Below, in pieces: positions 16,065 to 24,424 of a stretch of 64,000 bases of DNA; within the stretch, counting starts at the first letter, position 1, and each line of letters begins with the position of its first letter. A program made the translations under genes and the position numbers. Location of the stretch: contig JAKSMB010000006.1 in NCBI GenBank assembly GCA_024400875.1, forward strand, positions 1 through 64,000, in the 5' to 3' direction. This DNA comes from Bacteroidales bacterium. Its GTDB lineage: Bacteria > Bacteroidota > Bacteroidia > Bacteroidales > WCHB1-69. A model generated the notes under the pieces. It worked only from the letters and a program-made list of their open reading frames with translations. It searched no databases and was not told the DNA's origin.

Positions 16065-16103
16065 TTCCCTCCTTTAATCCTTCCATCTTTCCCTCCTTTA
16101 ATC
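16065..16103 (+). repeat. Tandem repeat TTCCCTCCTTTAATC x2
   Basis: Two exact 15-base copies at 16065-16079 and 16089-16103, 24 bases apart, followed by a partial third TTTTAATCC. It lies in the oxyR/superoxide reductase intergenic region; function unknown. Confidence 0.7.
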
Positions 16104-16120
16104 TTTTAATCCTATTGATT

Positions 16121-16140
16121 ATGTAGATAACATCTTACAT
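16121..16140. promoter_or_regulatory. Candidate LysR/OxyR binding palindrome
   Basis: ATGTAGAT-AAC-ATCTTACAT is an imperfect palindrome centred about 57 bases before the transcription start implied by TATGTTTG at 16174-16181. This is the usual activator position for LysR-type proteins. Confidence 0.35.
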
Positions 16141-16173
16141 GATTTCAATGTGATAGATAGGCGAATCGTGTTG

Positions 16174-16181
16174 TATGTTTG
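16174..16181 (+). promoter_or_regulatory. Proximal -7 box of the superoxide reductase gene
   Basis: TATGTTTG, 50 bases before the start codon. No clear -33 element, which suits an activator-dependent promoter. Confidence 0.35.
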
Positions 16182-16231
16182 TGGTGCCGAATTTGATAGG
16201 CAAAATGAATACTAACTAAAATCCATGTATT

Positions 16232-16618
16232 ATGAAAACAGTATTTTATCGTTGTAACATCTGTGGCAACATTGTTGTCAAGGTTGTTAATTCAGGAGCT
16301 CCCGTTTCCTGTTGCGGAGAGGAGATGGAGGAGCTTGTTCCAATGAAGCGCGACGATGGTTATGAGAAACATCTTCCGGTGGTGACGCATGTGAATGAGA
16401 ACACCGTTCGAGTGCATGTGGGAAGTCGTGATCATCCCATGATGTCGGAGCATTACATACAATTCATCTATCTGAAAACGGAGCGGGGTGGTCAGTTGGC
16501 GTATCTTTTCCCATCAGATCCTCCGGAGGCGGTGTTCTGTGTGCGACACGACAAACCGGTAGGGGTGTTTATCTTTTGCAATATTCACGGCTTATGGTAC
16601 GACAAGTGCCAGTGCTGA
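16232..16618 (+). CDS. dfx: Superoxide reductase, desulfoferrodoxin type
   Basis: 128 residues, two-domain (class I) form. Cys8, Cys11, Cys27 and Cys28 form the rubredoxin-like Fe(Cys)4 centre of the N-terminal domain. The catalytic non-haem iron site is complete: Glu45-Lys46-His47, His68, His74, Cys116 and His119, almost the numbering of the Desulfoarculus enzyme. It reduces superoxide to H2O2 in the cytoplasm without making O2, a hallmark of anaerobes. It is divergent from an OxyR-like regulator and ends at a bidirectional terminator. Confidence 0.95.
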   Translation: MKTVFYRCNICGNIVVKVVNSGAPVSCCGEEMEELVPMKRDDGYEKHLPVVTHVNENTVRVHVGSRDHPMMSEHYIQFIYLKTERGGQLAYLFPSDPPEAVFCVRHDKPVGVFIFCNIHGLWYDKCQC

Positions 16619-16652
16619 TCTGTGTGACCTTAGGTTATTTTAGTTAATGAAA

Positions 16653-16677
16653 AAAGTCCCGCCAAAAGCGGGACTTT
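16653..16677. terminator. Bidirectional terminator between dfx and rplT
   Basis: AAAGTCCCGC (16653-16662) pairs with GCGGGACTTT (16668-16677) around a 5-base loop. A and T runs on the two sides allow use from both strands. Confidence 0.85.
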
Positions 16678-16722
16678 CTATATGCAATAAACTCAAATTA
16701 CGTGTTAAAATTCTATGGCTAT

Positions 16723-17067
16723 TTATTTGACGAGGTCAACGATAGCTTTGAATGCCTCAGGATTATTCATCGCGAGGTCGGCGAGAGCTTTGCGGTTAAG
16801 AGCAACGCCCTTCTTTGCTAAACTGCCCATAAGAACAGAGTAGGACATACCATATTCGCGAGCACCAGCGTTGATACGGGTGATCCACAAACTTCTGAAG
16901 TTTCTCTTTTTAGCTTTTCTATCGCGGTAGGCGTATTGTTGGCCCTTTTCCCACGAATTGACTGCAACGGTCCAAACGTTTTTACGTTTGCCGAAGTACC
17001 CACGGGTACGTTTCAAAATCTTTTTTCTTCTTGCTCTTGAAGCAACGTGATTTACTGATCTTGGCAT
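16723..17067 (-). CDS. rplT: Ribosomal protein bL20
   Basis: 114 residues with the full L20 signature: [29 protein letters not shown] and [18 protein letters not shown]. It is an early-binding protein of the 50S subunit. It is the last gene of infC-rpmI-rplT. A structured 95-base region separates it from rpmI, where L20 could bind its own message. Confidence 0.98.
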   Translation of the reverse strand: MPRSVNHVASRARRKKILKRTRGYFGKRKNVWTVAVNSWEKGQQYAYRDRKAKKRNFRSLWITRINAGAREYGMSYSVLMGSLAKKGVALNRKALADLAMNNPEAFKAIVDLVK

Positions 17068-17086
17068 AATTAATTTCCTTTCTTGC

Positions 17087-17132
17087 TTACGTCAGCGGTT
17101 TAACGGTTAAACACTTGTTTAGCTGAGCGTAA
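17087..17132 (-). ncRNA. Structured mRNA leader of rplT (candidate L20 autoregulatory element)
   Basis: On the minus strand TTACGCTCAGC pairs with GCTGACGTAA (one bulged base), and between them lies the perfect palindrome GTTTAAC-C-GTTAAAC (17098-17112). The stacked hairpins end about 20 bases before the rplT start codon. L20 represses its operon in E. coli by binding mRNA; use of this element is inference. Confidence 0.4.
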
Positions 17133-17162
17133 AGTTTTTATTGTTAATAATTGATTGTTAAA

Positions 17163-17360
17163 TTAGCACTGTCCGAGCATTTGCTTAACGGTGCGGTCCA
17201 TAGTTTTGTCGACAATAGCGCTGTAAGCCAGGTTACGTTTTCTCTTTGTAGATTTTTTGGTGAGAATGTGGCTGTGATAAGCGTGATGTCTCTTGATTTT
17301 TCCAGAGCCAGTAAGAGTGAATCTTTTCTTGACAGCGGATTTCGTTTTAATTTTTGGCAT
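17163..17360 (-). CDS. rpmI: Ribosomal protein bL35
   Basis: 65 residues beginning [25 protein letters not shown], the conserved L35 start, with the [12 protein letters not shown] basic segment. It sits in the canonical infC-rpmI-rplT order, 50 bases after infC. Confidence 0.98.
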   Translation of the reverse strand: MPKIKTKSAVKKRFTLTGSGKIKRHHAYHSHILTKKSTKRKRNLAYSAIVDKTMDRTVKQMLGQC

Positions 17361-17410
17361 TTCTCTAAGTTTTTTAAGTTTATATTGAGAGATTATTGCA
17401 TTCTTTATCT

Positions 17411-17983
17411 TTATTTCTTGGAGGTCTTAGGGCTGATCATAATGGACATGTTCTTGCCCATAAGGGTTGGCATCTGATCCAATTTGCCGACTTCTGCCAA
17501 TCGTTCTGCAAAGCGCAAAAGCAATAATTCACCTTGATCTTTGAAGATGATAGAACGGCCTCTGAAAAAGATGACAACTTTAACTTTACAACCTTCCTTC
17601 AAGAATTTCTCTGCGTGATTGCATTTGAAATCAAAATCGTGTGAGTCTGTCTGCGGGCCCATATGGATCTCTTTTACAACTGCATTCTTGGATTGGTTGG
17701 CTTTGATCTCCTTGGCTTTCTTCTTCTGCTCGTAAAGGTACTTTTGATAATCCATTACTTTACATACAGGAGGGTTGGCCTGAGGAGAAATTTCCACAAG
17801 GTCTAACTCGTATTGCTCTGCCAATGCTAATGCTTCGCGTAAAGAAACAATCTTGGGCTCGAAGTTTTCGCCAACAACTCGAACGGTTTGCGCCGTGATG
17901 TTTTCATTGATTCGATGTTGGGCCTCTTTCTTTGGTGGACGCGGACCATATGCTCTGAATGGTCTGCCGTTGTTTGGTGTGAT
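17411..17983 (-). CDS. infC: Translation initiation factor IF-3, probable AUC start
   Basis: About 190 residues. The N-domain begins INENI, followed by [28 protein letters not shown]; the C-domain has [27 protein letters not shown]-3 binds the 30S subunit and rejects non-AUG start codons. No ATG is available: the frame is closed by TAA nine codons upstream of the ATC at 17983. TTG at 17989 lies only 2 bases after the GGAG Shine-Dalgarno, but ATC at 17983 lies 8 bases after it. I therefore place the start at AUC. Rare starts in infC are known to let IF-3 control its own synthesis. Confidence 0.9.
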   Translation of the reverse strand: MTPNNGRPFRAYGPRPPKKEAQHRINENITAQTVRVVGENFEPKIVSLREALALAEQYELDLVEISPQANPPVCKVMDYQKYLYEQKKKAKEIKANQSKNAVVKEIHMGPQTDSHDFDFKCNHAEKFLKEGCKVKVVIFFRGRSIIFKDQGELLLLRFAERLAEVGKLDQMPTLMGKNMSIMISPKTSKK

Positions 17984-18041
17984 ACTCAAATCTCCTTTCT
18001 TTTAAAGTTTGTAATCCTTTTGTTTATAAAATTTTGGGCTG

Positions 18042-18049
18042 CAAAAATA
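18042..18049 (-). promoter_or_regulatory. -7 box of infC operon
   Basis: TATTTTTG in the extended context GTGTATTTTTGC, about 60 bases upstream of infC. The same extended form recurs before the ferredoxin, azlC and dCMP deaminase genes. Confidence 0.5.
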
Positions 18050-18064
18050 CACTTTTTTCCCCGC

Positions 18065-18098
18065 TTTGACTTTCTACGCTGCAATTTTTTTATTTTTG
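18065..18098 (+). promoter_or_regulatory. Promoter of porG-uppS cluster
   Basis: TTTG (18065-18068), 22 bases, then TATTTTTG (18091-18098): a good -33/-7 pair about 80 bases before porG and divergent from the infC promoter. Confidence 0.5.
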
Positions 18099-18177
18099 CA
18101 CCGTTTTTTGTTGCATATATGTCAACTCGTTAATAATCACGGATAAAGATTTTTCTTTACCCTCAAATTTTTAAATA

Positions 18178-19044
18178 GTGAAGAAGTTATTTACAGTAAT
18201 CGCTTGCTCAATGTTCCTCTTTGGCGCATTTTTTATGCCCGCAGCCTCCGCACAACGCTCAGAATTTGGAGCAATGGGCGGCTGCTCTTTCTATCTTGGT
18301 GACCTTAACCAAGCTCGTCTGTTTAAGGATGTTCACCCTGCGGGCGGTTTTATGTTCCGCTATAATCTCACCCCTCGTTGGGCAGTGAAAGCCGACTTCC
18401 TGTTCGGTAAACTCTCTTCCTCTGACCTGGGTACGGATCATGCTAACAGAAATCTTAGTTTCTCCTCCCCGTTGACTGAGTTTTCAGCCGAAGCTGAACT
18501 TAATTTCCTTAAACTTTATAACCAAATCGGTAAGAATAGATTCTCTCCTTATATCTTCGCCGGAATCACACTCTTCTCTTTTAATCCAAAGGCTGAACTG
18601 AATGGCGTGGTGTATGACTTGCAGAGTCTTGGAACTGAAGGTCAGGGACTTGAAGGCGGTGCGGAGAAACGCTATTCTTTAACTAATGTAGCAATTCCTT
18701 TTGGTATCGGTATTAAATTTACAATGGGTCGCTACTTCTCTATCGGTGCTGAATGGGGTTTCCGATACACTTTTACCGACTACCTTGACGATGTTAGCAC
18801 GGTTTATTATGACAATGACTTGCTGCGTGCCCAACGCGGTGATGTCGTTGGTGATCTTGCAGACAGAACCCCTGAGCTGATCGATCCGATTACATTGGAA
18901 CATCTCGCGGTGAATACCGCTGGTACCCAACGTGGAAATATGACAAATAATGATCTGTATTCGTTTGTGGGTATTTTCTTTACAGTGAAATTTGGTAACG
19001 AGGATAAAACCTGTGACGTGAAACTTCCTCGTAAAAGACGTTAG
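18178..19044 (+). CDS. porG: PorG-like T9SS outer membrane protein (DUF6089)
   Basis: 288 residues from a GTG start with a signal peptide ending near ASAQ. The mature part is a small barrel beginning EFGAMGGCSFYLGDLN and containing PYIFAGITLFSFNPKA and GIKFTMGRYFSIGAEWGFRYTFTDYLDDVS, the DUF6089 pattern. In Porphyromonas gingivalis the homologue PorG (PG0189) contacts the PorK/PorN ring of the type IX secretion system, and it likewise precedes uppS-bamA-ompH. The gene order match is what raises confidence in the name. Confidence 0.85.
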   Translation: MKKLFTVIACSMFLFGAFFMPAASAQRSEFGAMGGCSFYLGDLNQARLFKDVHPAGGFMFRYNLTPRWAVKADFLFGKLSSSDLGTDHANRNLSFSSPLTEFSAEAELNFLKLYNQIGKNRFSPYIFAGITLFSFNPKAELNGVVYDLQSLGTEGQGLEGGAEKRYSLTNVAIPFGIGIKFTMGRYFSIGAEWGFRYTFTDYLDDVSTVYYDNDLLRAQRGDVVGDLADRTPELIDPITLEHLAVNTAGTQRGNMTNNDLYSFVGIFFTVKFGNEDKTCDVKLPRKRR

Positions 19045-19059
19045 TATTTACAATCTATC

Positions 19060-19800
19060 ATGTCAGAACCTGTGAATCTTAAAAGCTTGCCCCGTCATGT
19101 CGCTGTCGTTATGGATGGCAATGGCAGATGGGCACAGCAACACGGTCACGAACGTACGTATGGACATCAAAATGCAATTGAAGCTGTACGAAGCACGATC
19201 GAAGGCGCTGCCGAACTTGGTATTCAGTACCTTACACTCTACACTTTCTCTACGGAGAACTGGAATCGCCCGAAGGAAGAGGTGGAAATGCTGATGACCC
19301 TGCTCGTTCAGTCGATCCATAATGAACTCGAGGGCTTGATGAAAAATCAAGTCAGACTGATGATGACAGGCCGTATGGAAGATCTTCCGGAGGTTTGTCG
19401 CCAGTCGATGCAGGATGCTATTGACCAGACAGCAGGTAACAAAGGACTTACCCTTGTGTTGGCCCTCAGCTATAGTGGACGTGCCGAAATCATAGATATG
19501 GTGCGCAAGATTGCCCGACAAACGGTGGCTGGAGAACTCCAATTGGATGAGATTTCTGAACAGACGGTTCAACAAAACCTCTATCACGGAGATGTTCCAG
19601 ATCCAGATATTATGATTCGTACCGGTGGTGATTGTCGCATTAGTAACTTCTTACTCTGGCAGTTGGCCTACGCCGAACTCTTCTTTGTCCCGAAGATGTG
19701 GCCGGACTTTAGAAAGCAAGATCTTTTCGATATTGTTCGTGCTTTCCAAACACGCGAAAGACGTTTTGGAAAAACTGGCGAACAAGTCCGTATGCAATGA
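19060..19800 (+). CDS. uppS: Isoprenyl transferase (undecaprenyl diphosphate synthase)
   Basis: 246 residues. VVMDGNGRWAQQHG holds the catalytic Asp and diphosphate-binding residues; YTFSTENWNRPKEEV, SYSGRAEI and the C-terminal RTGGDCRISNFLLWQLAYAELFF complete the cis-prenyltransferase signature. It makes the C55 lipid carrier for peptidoglycan and surface glycans. It lies 15 bases after porG. Confidence 0.97.
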   Translation: MSEPVNLKSLPRHVAVVMDGNGRWAQQHGHERTYGHQNAIEAVRSTIEGAAELGIQYLTLYTFSTENWNRPKEEVEMLMTLLVQSIHNELEGLMKNQVRLMMTGRMEDLPEVCRQSMQDAIDQTAGNKGLTLVLALSYSGRAEIIDMVRKIARQTVAGELQLDEISEQTVQQNLYHGDVPDPDIMIRTGGDCRISNFLLWQLAYAELFFVPKMWPDFRKQDLFDIVRAFQTRERRFGKTGEQVRMQ

Positions 19801-19809
19801 TTTTTTCCG

Positions 19810-19817
19810 TATCTTTG
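19810..19817 (+). promoter_or_regulatory. -7 box for bamA
   Basis: TATCTTTG just after the uppS stop and 24 bases before the bamA ATG; an internal promoter for bamA-ompH. Confidence 0.5.
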
Positions 19818-19840
19818 CGCCCTTATATAAAAGAAGTAAA

Positions 19841-22465
19841 ATGAATCTTATAAAAAAGAGCGCTCTTTTAATATTTATCATATTAACATCTTGTGCCATA
19901 GGTGTCTATGGACAGATTGTTGTGGGTGGTGATTCGTCTAAAACCACGATCAACATCGACTACGCACATCCGGTTGAGTACGAAATAGGTGGTATCACAT
20001 CATCGGGTACGGCTCCATTAGATCAACGTATCCTCTTTTTTCACGTAGGTGATCGTATAGAAATTCCAGGCGACGAGATCTCCAGAAGTGTAAAGAACCT
20101 TTGGAAAACAGGTCTTTATGACGATGTGGAAATTACGATTACACGCATTAACGGTGATCTTGCGTTCCTCGATGTTCGGTTGGAAGATCGTTCAAGATTG
20201 CTCTCCTTTGGTTTTCGCGGTACAACAAAGACGGAAGAAAACGACCTTCGTGAGAAATTGAATATTTCGCAGGGTAATATCATCAATGATAATATGAAGA
20301 CGACCTGCGCAAACATTATACGCAATTACTTCATTGATAAGGGTTTCTACAGCTGTACCGTTAATGTTCAGGAAATCCCTGATGAGAAAATCAAGAATGC
20401 TAAGAGTATTCTTTTTGACATTACGAAATCAAAAAGAGTGAAGATTGCAAAGATTGAAATCGAAGGAAATAAAGGTGTTTCAAATGCGACCTTGCTCCGT
20501 TCAATGAAGGAAACGAAAGAGAAATTACTCTTTATGCCTTTCTATAAGATGGATACGGCCATCGCCTATTGTATGAAACATCCTGGCTATTATGAGTCAA
20601 AGGATATCAAAAACCATCTGGATGAATATTTTGCTGATCGTGTGAAACTTCGCATCTTCAAAAAATCAAAATTCATAAAGGAAAGCTATGAAGATGATAA
20701 GGTGAAACTTATCGATAAGTATAATGAATTGGGTTATCGTGATGCTGTCATCCTGGAAGATACTTTCTATTTGGATGGCAATGATATGATGATTAAGATG
20801 AAGGTGAATGAGGGACCGAAGTACTATTTCCGCAATATCACTTTCGTGGGAAATACTGTCTACCCAACCTCTTTGCTTTCTCGTTTGTTAGGCATCAAAA
20901 AAGGTGATGTGTATAATCAAACACTCTTGAACAAGAACCTTACGATGAAAGAAGATGGAGAAGATCTTGCTTCTTTGTATATGAATAATGGATATCTTTT
21001 CTTTAATGCCAATCCGGTGGAAATGGCTATCGAAAACGATTCCATTGACATTGAAATTCGTATCCGTGAAGGTAAACAGGCTCGTTATAACAAGATTACG
21101 ATCACGGGAAATACCAAAACCAATGATAATGTCATTATGCGTGAGATTTCTACGATTCCAGGGCAACTGTTCAATCGTGCAGATATCATCCGTACACAAC
21201 AGATGCTGATGTCGTTGGGTTATTTTAACCAAGAAAAGATGGATGTACAGCCAAAACCGAATGAAGGTGACGGTACTGTAGATATCAACTATGTGGTGGA
21301 AGAGACTTCTTCCGACCAACTTTCCTTAAGTGCCGGCTATGGTGCAACTGGCTTTGTTATCACGGCAGGTATTGCTTTTAACAACTTCTCCACGTATAAA
21401 CTTTTCAAGAAGGATGCTTGGACGCCAGTACCGGGTGGTGATGGTCAGCGCTTGGCCTTTAATGTTTCTACCAATGGTACTTGGTACCAATACTATAATC
21501 TCTCTTTCACAGAACCTTGGTTGGGCGGTAAGAAACCTAATGCTTTGACGGCAGGCGTTTATTATCAGAAACAAACAAACGGCCACGTGAAGAGTGATGA
21601 AGCTTATAGCGCTTATAGCATTTCAGGTGTTTCCGTTTCTTTGGTGAACAAATTGAAATGGCCGGATGACTACTTCCAGATGTCACATACGATTTCTTAT
21701 GAGTATTATAATGTGTCAAACTGGTCGGGTTACTATGTCTTCAAAAATGGTCATGCTAACAGTTTAAGTTATATTTTCACTTTGTCACGTAATTCCGTAA
21801 ATGCGCCAATCTATCCGCGCGAGGGTTCAAGTTTGACGTTCAGTTGTCAGCTCACACCTCCGTTCTCCAGTATTTCAGGTAAGGATTACACCAATGCTAC
21901 CGACCAGGAGAAGTACAAGTGGTTGGAATTCCACAAATGGAAATTTAATGCATCCTGGTTCACTAGAATCGTGGATAATCTGGTGCTGAATGTGCGTTTG
22001 AAGATGGGCTTTATGGGTTGCTACAATCAAAGCATTGGTATTACTCCGTTTGGTCGTTTCTACCTGGGTGGTGATGGTATGTCAACCTACGCTTACGATG
22101 GCCGTGAAGTTATCGGTATGCGTGGCTACAGCGATGAAGTGCTCTCACCTTATATGGATGGTAATTCAGTGGGTGCAAGTATGTACAACAAGTTCACAGC
22201 AGAGTTGCGTTATCCGATCTCCTTGAATCCATCAGCTACAGTGTATGTTCTCGCATTCCTTGAAGCTGGTAAGGGTTGGATCGATAAACGTCAGTATAAT
22301 CCGTTCGACCTCTATAAATCTGCCGGTGTAGGTGTGCGTGTTTACTTGCCGATGTTTGGTTTGTTAGGCTTCGATTGGGGTTATGGTTTCGATCAAGTCC
22401 CTGGTCATAACGCTGGCGATTCAGGTAGTCATTTCCATATTTCTATCAACTCTTCTATCGATTAG
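19841..22465 (+). CDS. bamA: Outer membrane assembly factor BamA
   Basis: 874 residues from the ATG at 19841; a longer frame into uppS is rejected because of the intervening promoter. A signal peptide precedes about five POTRA repeats (roughly 55-430), followed by a 16-strand barrel with GYGATGFVITAG and a late GGDGMSTYAYDGREVIGMRGY motif, which is the conserved VRGF-type loop of the family (here MRGY). BamA inserts barrels, including the Por proteins in this window, into the outer membrane. Downstream chaperone genes fit that job. Confidence 0.96.
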   Translation: MNLIKKSALLIFIILTSCAIGVYGQIVVGGDSSKTTINIDYAHPVEYEIGGITSSGTAPLDQRILFFHVGDRIEIPGDEISRSVKNLWKTGLYDDVEITITRINGDLAFLDVRLEDRSRLLSFGFRGTTKTEENDLREKLNISQGNIINDNMKTTCANIIRNYFIDKGFYSCTVNVQEIPDEKIKNAKSILFDITKSKRVKIAKIEIEGNKGVSNATLLRSMKETKEKLLFMPFYKMDTAIAYCMKHPGYYESKDIKNHLDEYFADRVKLRIFKKSKFIKESYEDDKVKLIDKYNELGYRDAVILEDTFYLDGNDMMIKMKVNEGPKYYFRNITFVGNTVYPTSLLSRLLGIKKGDVYNQTLLNKNLTMKEDGEDLASLYMNNGYLFFNANPVEMAIENDSIDIEIRIREGKQARYNKITITGNTKTNDNVIMREISTIPGQLFNRADIIRTQQMLMSLGYFNQEKMDVQPKPNEGDGTVDINYVVEETSSDQLSLSAGYGATGFVITAGIAFNNFSTYKLFKKDAWTPVPGGDGQRLAFNVSTNGTWYQYYNLSFTEPWLGGKKPNALTAGVYYQKQTNGHVKSDEAYSAYSISGVSVSLVNKLKWPDDYFQMSHTISYEYYNVSNWSGYYVFKNGHANSLSYIFTLSRNSVNAPIYPREGSSLTFSCQLTPPFSSISGKDYTNATDQEKYKWLEFHKWKFNASWFTRIVDNLVLNVRLKMGFMGCYNQSIGITPFGRFYLGGDGMSTYAYDGREVIGMRGYSDEVLSPYMDGNSVGASMYNKFTAELRYPISLNPSATVYVLAFLEAGKGWIDKRQYNPFDLYKSAGVGVRVYLPMFGLLGFDWGYGFDQVPGHNAGDSGSHFHISINSSID

Positions 22466-22519
22466 TAAAACAATAATTATTGAATAATCACGTTAGTGAA
22501 ATCACTAAAATCTAAAAAA

Positions 22520-23053
22520 ATGAAAAAGTTATTATTATCAGCAGTTATTATAATGATGGCCATGGTGGGCTTCAGTCAGAAATATGCCTACATCAATTCT
22601 GAATATATTCTTTCTAATATGTCAGAATATAAGGAAGCACAGGCTGAATTGAATAGAGTAGCTGTAATGTGGCAAAAGGAAATTGAAGCCAAATTTGCTG
22701 CAATAGATTCTATGTATAAGAGATATCAGGTTGAGGCTATTACAATGCCTGAACAGATTAAGAAAAGTCGCGAAGAGGCTATTATTTCAGAAGAGAAAGC
22801 CGCTAAGGAACTTCAAAAAAAGCGTTTTGGTCAGGATGGCGACCTTTTCAAAAAGAGAGAAGAATTGGTTAAACCTATCCAGGATCGTGTGATTTCAACG
22901 GTTAACGATTATGCTAAGGAAAAAGGCTATGCCTTTGTTTTTGATACCGCAGGTGAAATGACGATCATATATGCAGATCCAAAATGGGATATCAATCAAC
23001 CGGTTATGCAAAAGTTAGGCATCTCCGTCAATAGTGAATTGGACGAAGATTAA
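22520..23053 (+). CDS. OmpH/Skp family periplasmic chaperone 1
   Basis: 177 residues from the ATG at 22520 (an upstream in-frame codon at 22496 is less likely because the signal peptide begins MKKLLLSAVII). After cleavage near GFSQ comes the Skp start KYAYINSEYIL and a long charged coiled-coil pair of helices, then a beta body ending AFVFDTAGEMTIIY. Skp trimers hold unfolded outer-membrane proteins on the way to BamA. It is the most diverged of the three copies here. Confidence 0.92.
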   Translation: MKKLLLSAVIIMMAMVGFSQKYAYINSEYILSNMSEYKEAQAELNRVAVMWQKEIEAKFAAIDSMYKRYQVEAITMPEQIKKSREEAIISEEKAAKELQKKRFGQDGDLFKKREELVKPIQDRVISTVNDYAKEKGYAFVFDTAGEMTIIYADPKWDINQPVMQKLGISVNSELDED

Positions 23054-23100
23054 CACATATATTGTCAAGAATAAATAATAATAAATAAAAGTATCATTAA

Positions 23101-23598
23101 ATGAAAAAGATTTTAGCACTTTTTGCAGTTGCCTTTTTGTTCTCTGTTGGCACTGCTGATGCCCAAAAGTATGGCCACGTTAACTCCAGCGAAATTTTGG
23201 AGGTTATGCCAGGCATCGATTCTCTTCAAATCAAATTGAAAGCCTTCCAGGAAGACCTTTCTTCTATGTATGAAAGTATGATGACTGAATATCAACAGAA
23301 GAAAGACAAATATGATCGTGAAGTAGGTACAATGTCTTCAGCTGTTCGTCAAGTACGTGAAAAAGAATTGGAAGACCTTGCAACCCGTATTCAAGAATTC
23401 CAAGCTAATGCTCAAGATGATATGGAAGAAAAACAATATGAGCTCGCTAAGCCATTCCAGGATGCTATTCAAAATGCTATCAATAAGGTGGCAAAAGATC
23501 ACGGTTATGCATATATCTTTGACACAAAGATTCTGCTCTATTATGCTGCCGGTGATGACATCACTCCAATGGTAAAAAAGGAATTAGGAATTAAATAA
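23101..23598 (+). CDS. OmpH/Skp family periplasmic chaperone 2
   Basis: 165 residues. Signal peptide ends ADAQ, then KYGHVNSSEILEVMPGIDSLQ, the two-helix coiled coil, and YAYIFDTKILLYYAAGDDITPMVKKELGIK. It shares the MPGID segment and the closing GIK with the third copy, pointing to a recent duplication. Confidence 0.93.
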   Translation: MKKILALFAVAFLFSVGTADAQKYGHVNSSEILEVMPGIDSLQIKLKAFQEDLSSMYESMMTEYQQKKDKYDREVGTMSSAVRQVREKELEDLATRIQEFQANAQDDMEEKQYELAKPFQDAIQNAINKVAKDHGYAYIFDTKILLYYAAGDDITPMVKKELGIK

Positions 23599-23609
23599 GG
23601 AATAACACA

Positions 23610-24110
23610 ATGAAAAAAATATCTATCATCCTTGTATGTCTTCTGGTTTCTGTAGCTTGCTTTGCTCAAAAAGCAAAGTTTGGTCACGTAGACTATGCAG
23701 AGATTATGAAGGTGATGCCAGGCATTGACACTGCTCAAACTGCCCTGCTCAACTATCAGAAAGAGTTGGAAGAGGTGGGACAAAAGATGGTGACGGAATT
23801 CAAACAGAAAGAGGCTGCATACGCACAATTGCAGAACTCTGGCGCATCCGCTGCTATTTTAAAGGTACGTGAAGATGAAATGATGAAGCTCTACAAGCGT
23901 ATTCAGGAATTCGCAGCCAACAGTGAAGCTGACCTGCAGGCAAAGCAGGTGGCATTGCTTCAACCTTTTCAGGATAAGTTGCTTGATGCTATCAAGAAAG
24001 TAGCTTCTAATGGCAATTATACGTATATCTTCGACATCACTACTTTGGCATTTCACGCTGAAAGCGACAATCTGACAAACGCAGTAAAAACGTATCTTGG
24101 CATTAAATAA
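23610..24110 (+). CDS. OmpH/Skp family periplasmic chaperone 3
   Basis: 166 residues, 11 bases after the second copy. Signal peptide ends CFAQ, then KFGHVDYAEIMKVMPGIDTAQ, a coiled coil, and YTYIFDITTLAFHAES...YLGIK. It is the last gene before a strong bidirectional terminator, closing the porG-uppS-bamA-ompH cluster. Confidence 0.93.
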   Translation: MKKISIILVCLLVSVACFAQKAKFGHVDYAEIMKVMPGIDTAQTALLNYQKELEEVGQKMVTEFKQKEAAYAQLQNSGASAAILKVREDEMMKLYKRIQEFAANSEADLQAKQVALLQPFQDKLLDAIKKVASNGNYTYIFDITTLAFHAESDNLTNAVKTYLGIK

Positions 24111-24126
24111 TCGCTGATAATATCGC

Positions 24127-24162
24127 AAAAAAAAAGGCGCTCATTATGAGCGCCTTTTTTTT
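24127..24162. terminator. Bidirectional terminator between ompH and ferredoxin
   Basis: GGCGCTCA (24136-24143) pairs with TGAGCGCC (24147-24154) around TTA, flanked by 9 As and 8 Ts that extend the stem and serve both convergent genes. Confidence 0.92.
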
Positions 24163-24174
24163 CTCCGTTAAGGA

Positions 24175-24345
24175 TTATTCTAAAGTGATAGCTTCGCAAG
24201 GACAAACGTCAGCGCAAGCGCCACATTCGATGCAAAGATCAGCGTTGATAGAATAAGGAGCGCCATCTACGATAGCTTCTTGTGGGCATTCACCTTGGCA
24301 AGTGCCACAGGATGCACAAAGATCAGGGTTAATTTTGTAAGCCAT
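24175..24345 (-). CDS. Small 2x[4Fe-4S] ferredoxin
   Basis: 56 residues, short enough to be missed by length cut-offs. Two classical cluster motifs are present: Cys10-x2-Cys13-x2-Cys16-x3-Cys20-Pro and Cys38-x2-Cys41-x2-Cys44-x3-Cys48-Pro, in a duplicated fold of clostridial type. It is a cytoplasmic low-potential electron carrier. It has its own promoter (24379-24386) and shares a terminator with the convergent ompH operon. Confidence 0.96.
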   Translation of the reverse strand: MAYKINPDLCASCGTCQGECPQEAIVDGAPYSINADLCIECGACADVCPCEAITLE

Positions 24346-24378
24346 TTTTATAAGTTTTAGTGTTGTTGTTTAATGCGG

Positions 24379-24406
24379 CAAAAATACACTTTTTTTTGTA
24401 CTTTTG
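24379..24406. promoter_or_regulatory. Divergent -7 boxes of ferredoxin and mutS
   Basis: Minus-strand TATTTTTG (24379-24386) serves the ferredoxin; plus-strand TACTTTTG (24399-24406) serves mutS, 18 bases before its ATG. Confidence 0.55.
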
Positions 24407-24424
24407 CTTCACTAAAATAGAACA

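Noticed and set aside
17987..17989. TTG as infC start
   Set aside because: Only two bases separate it from the Shine-Dalgarno; the in-frame ATC six bases later has ideal spacing.
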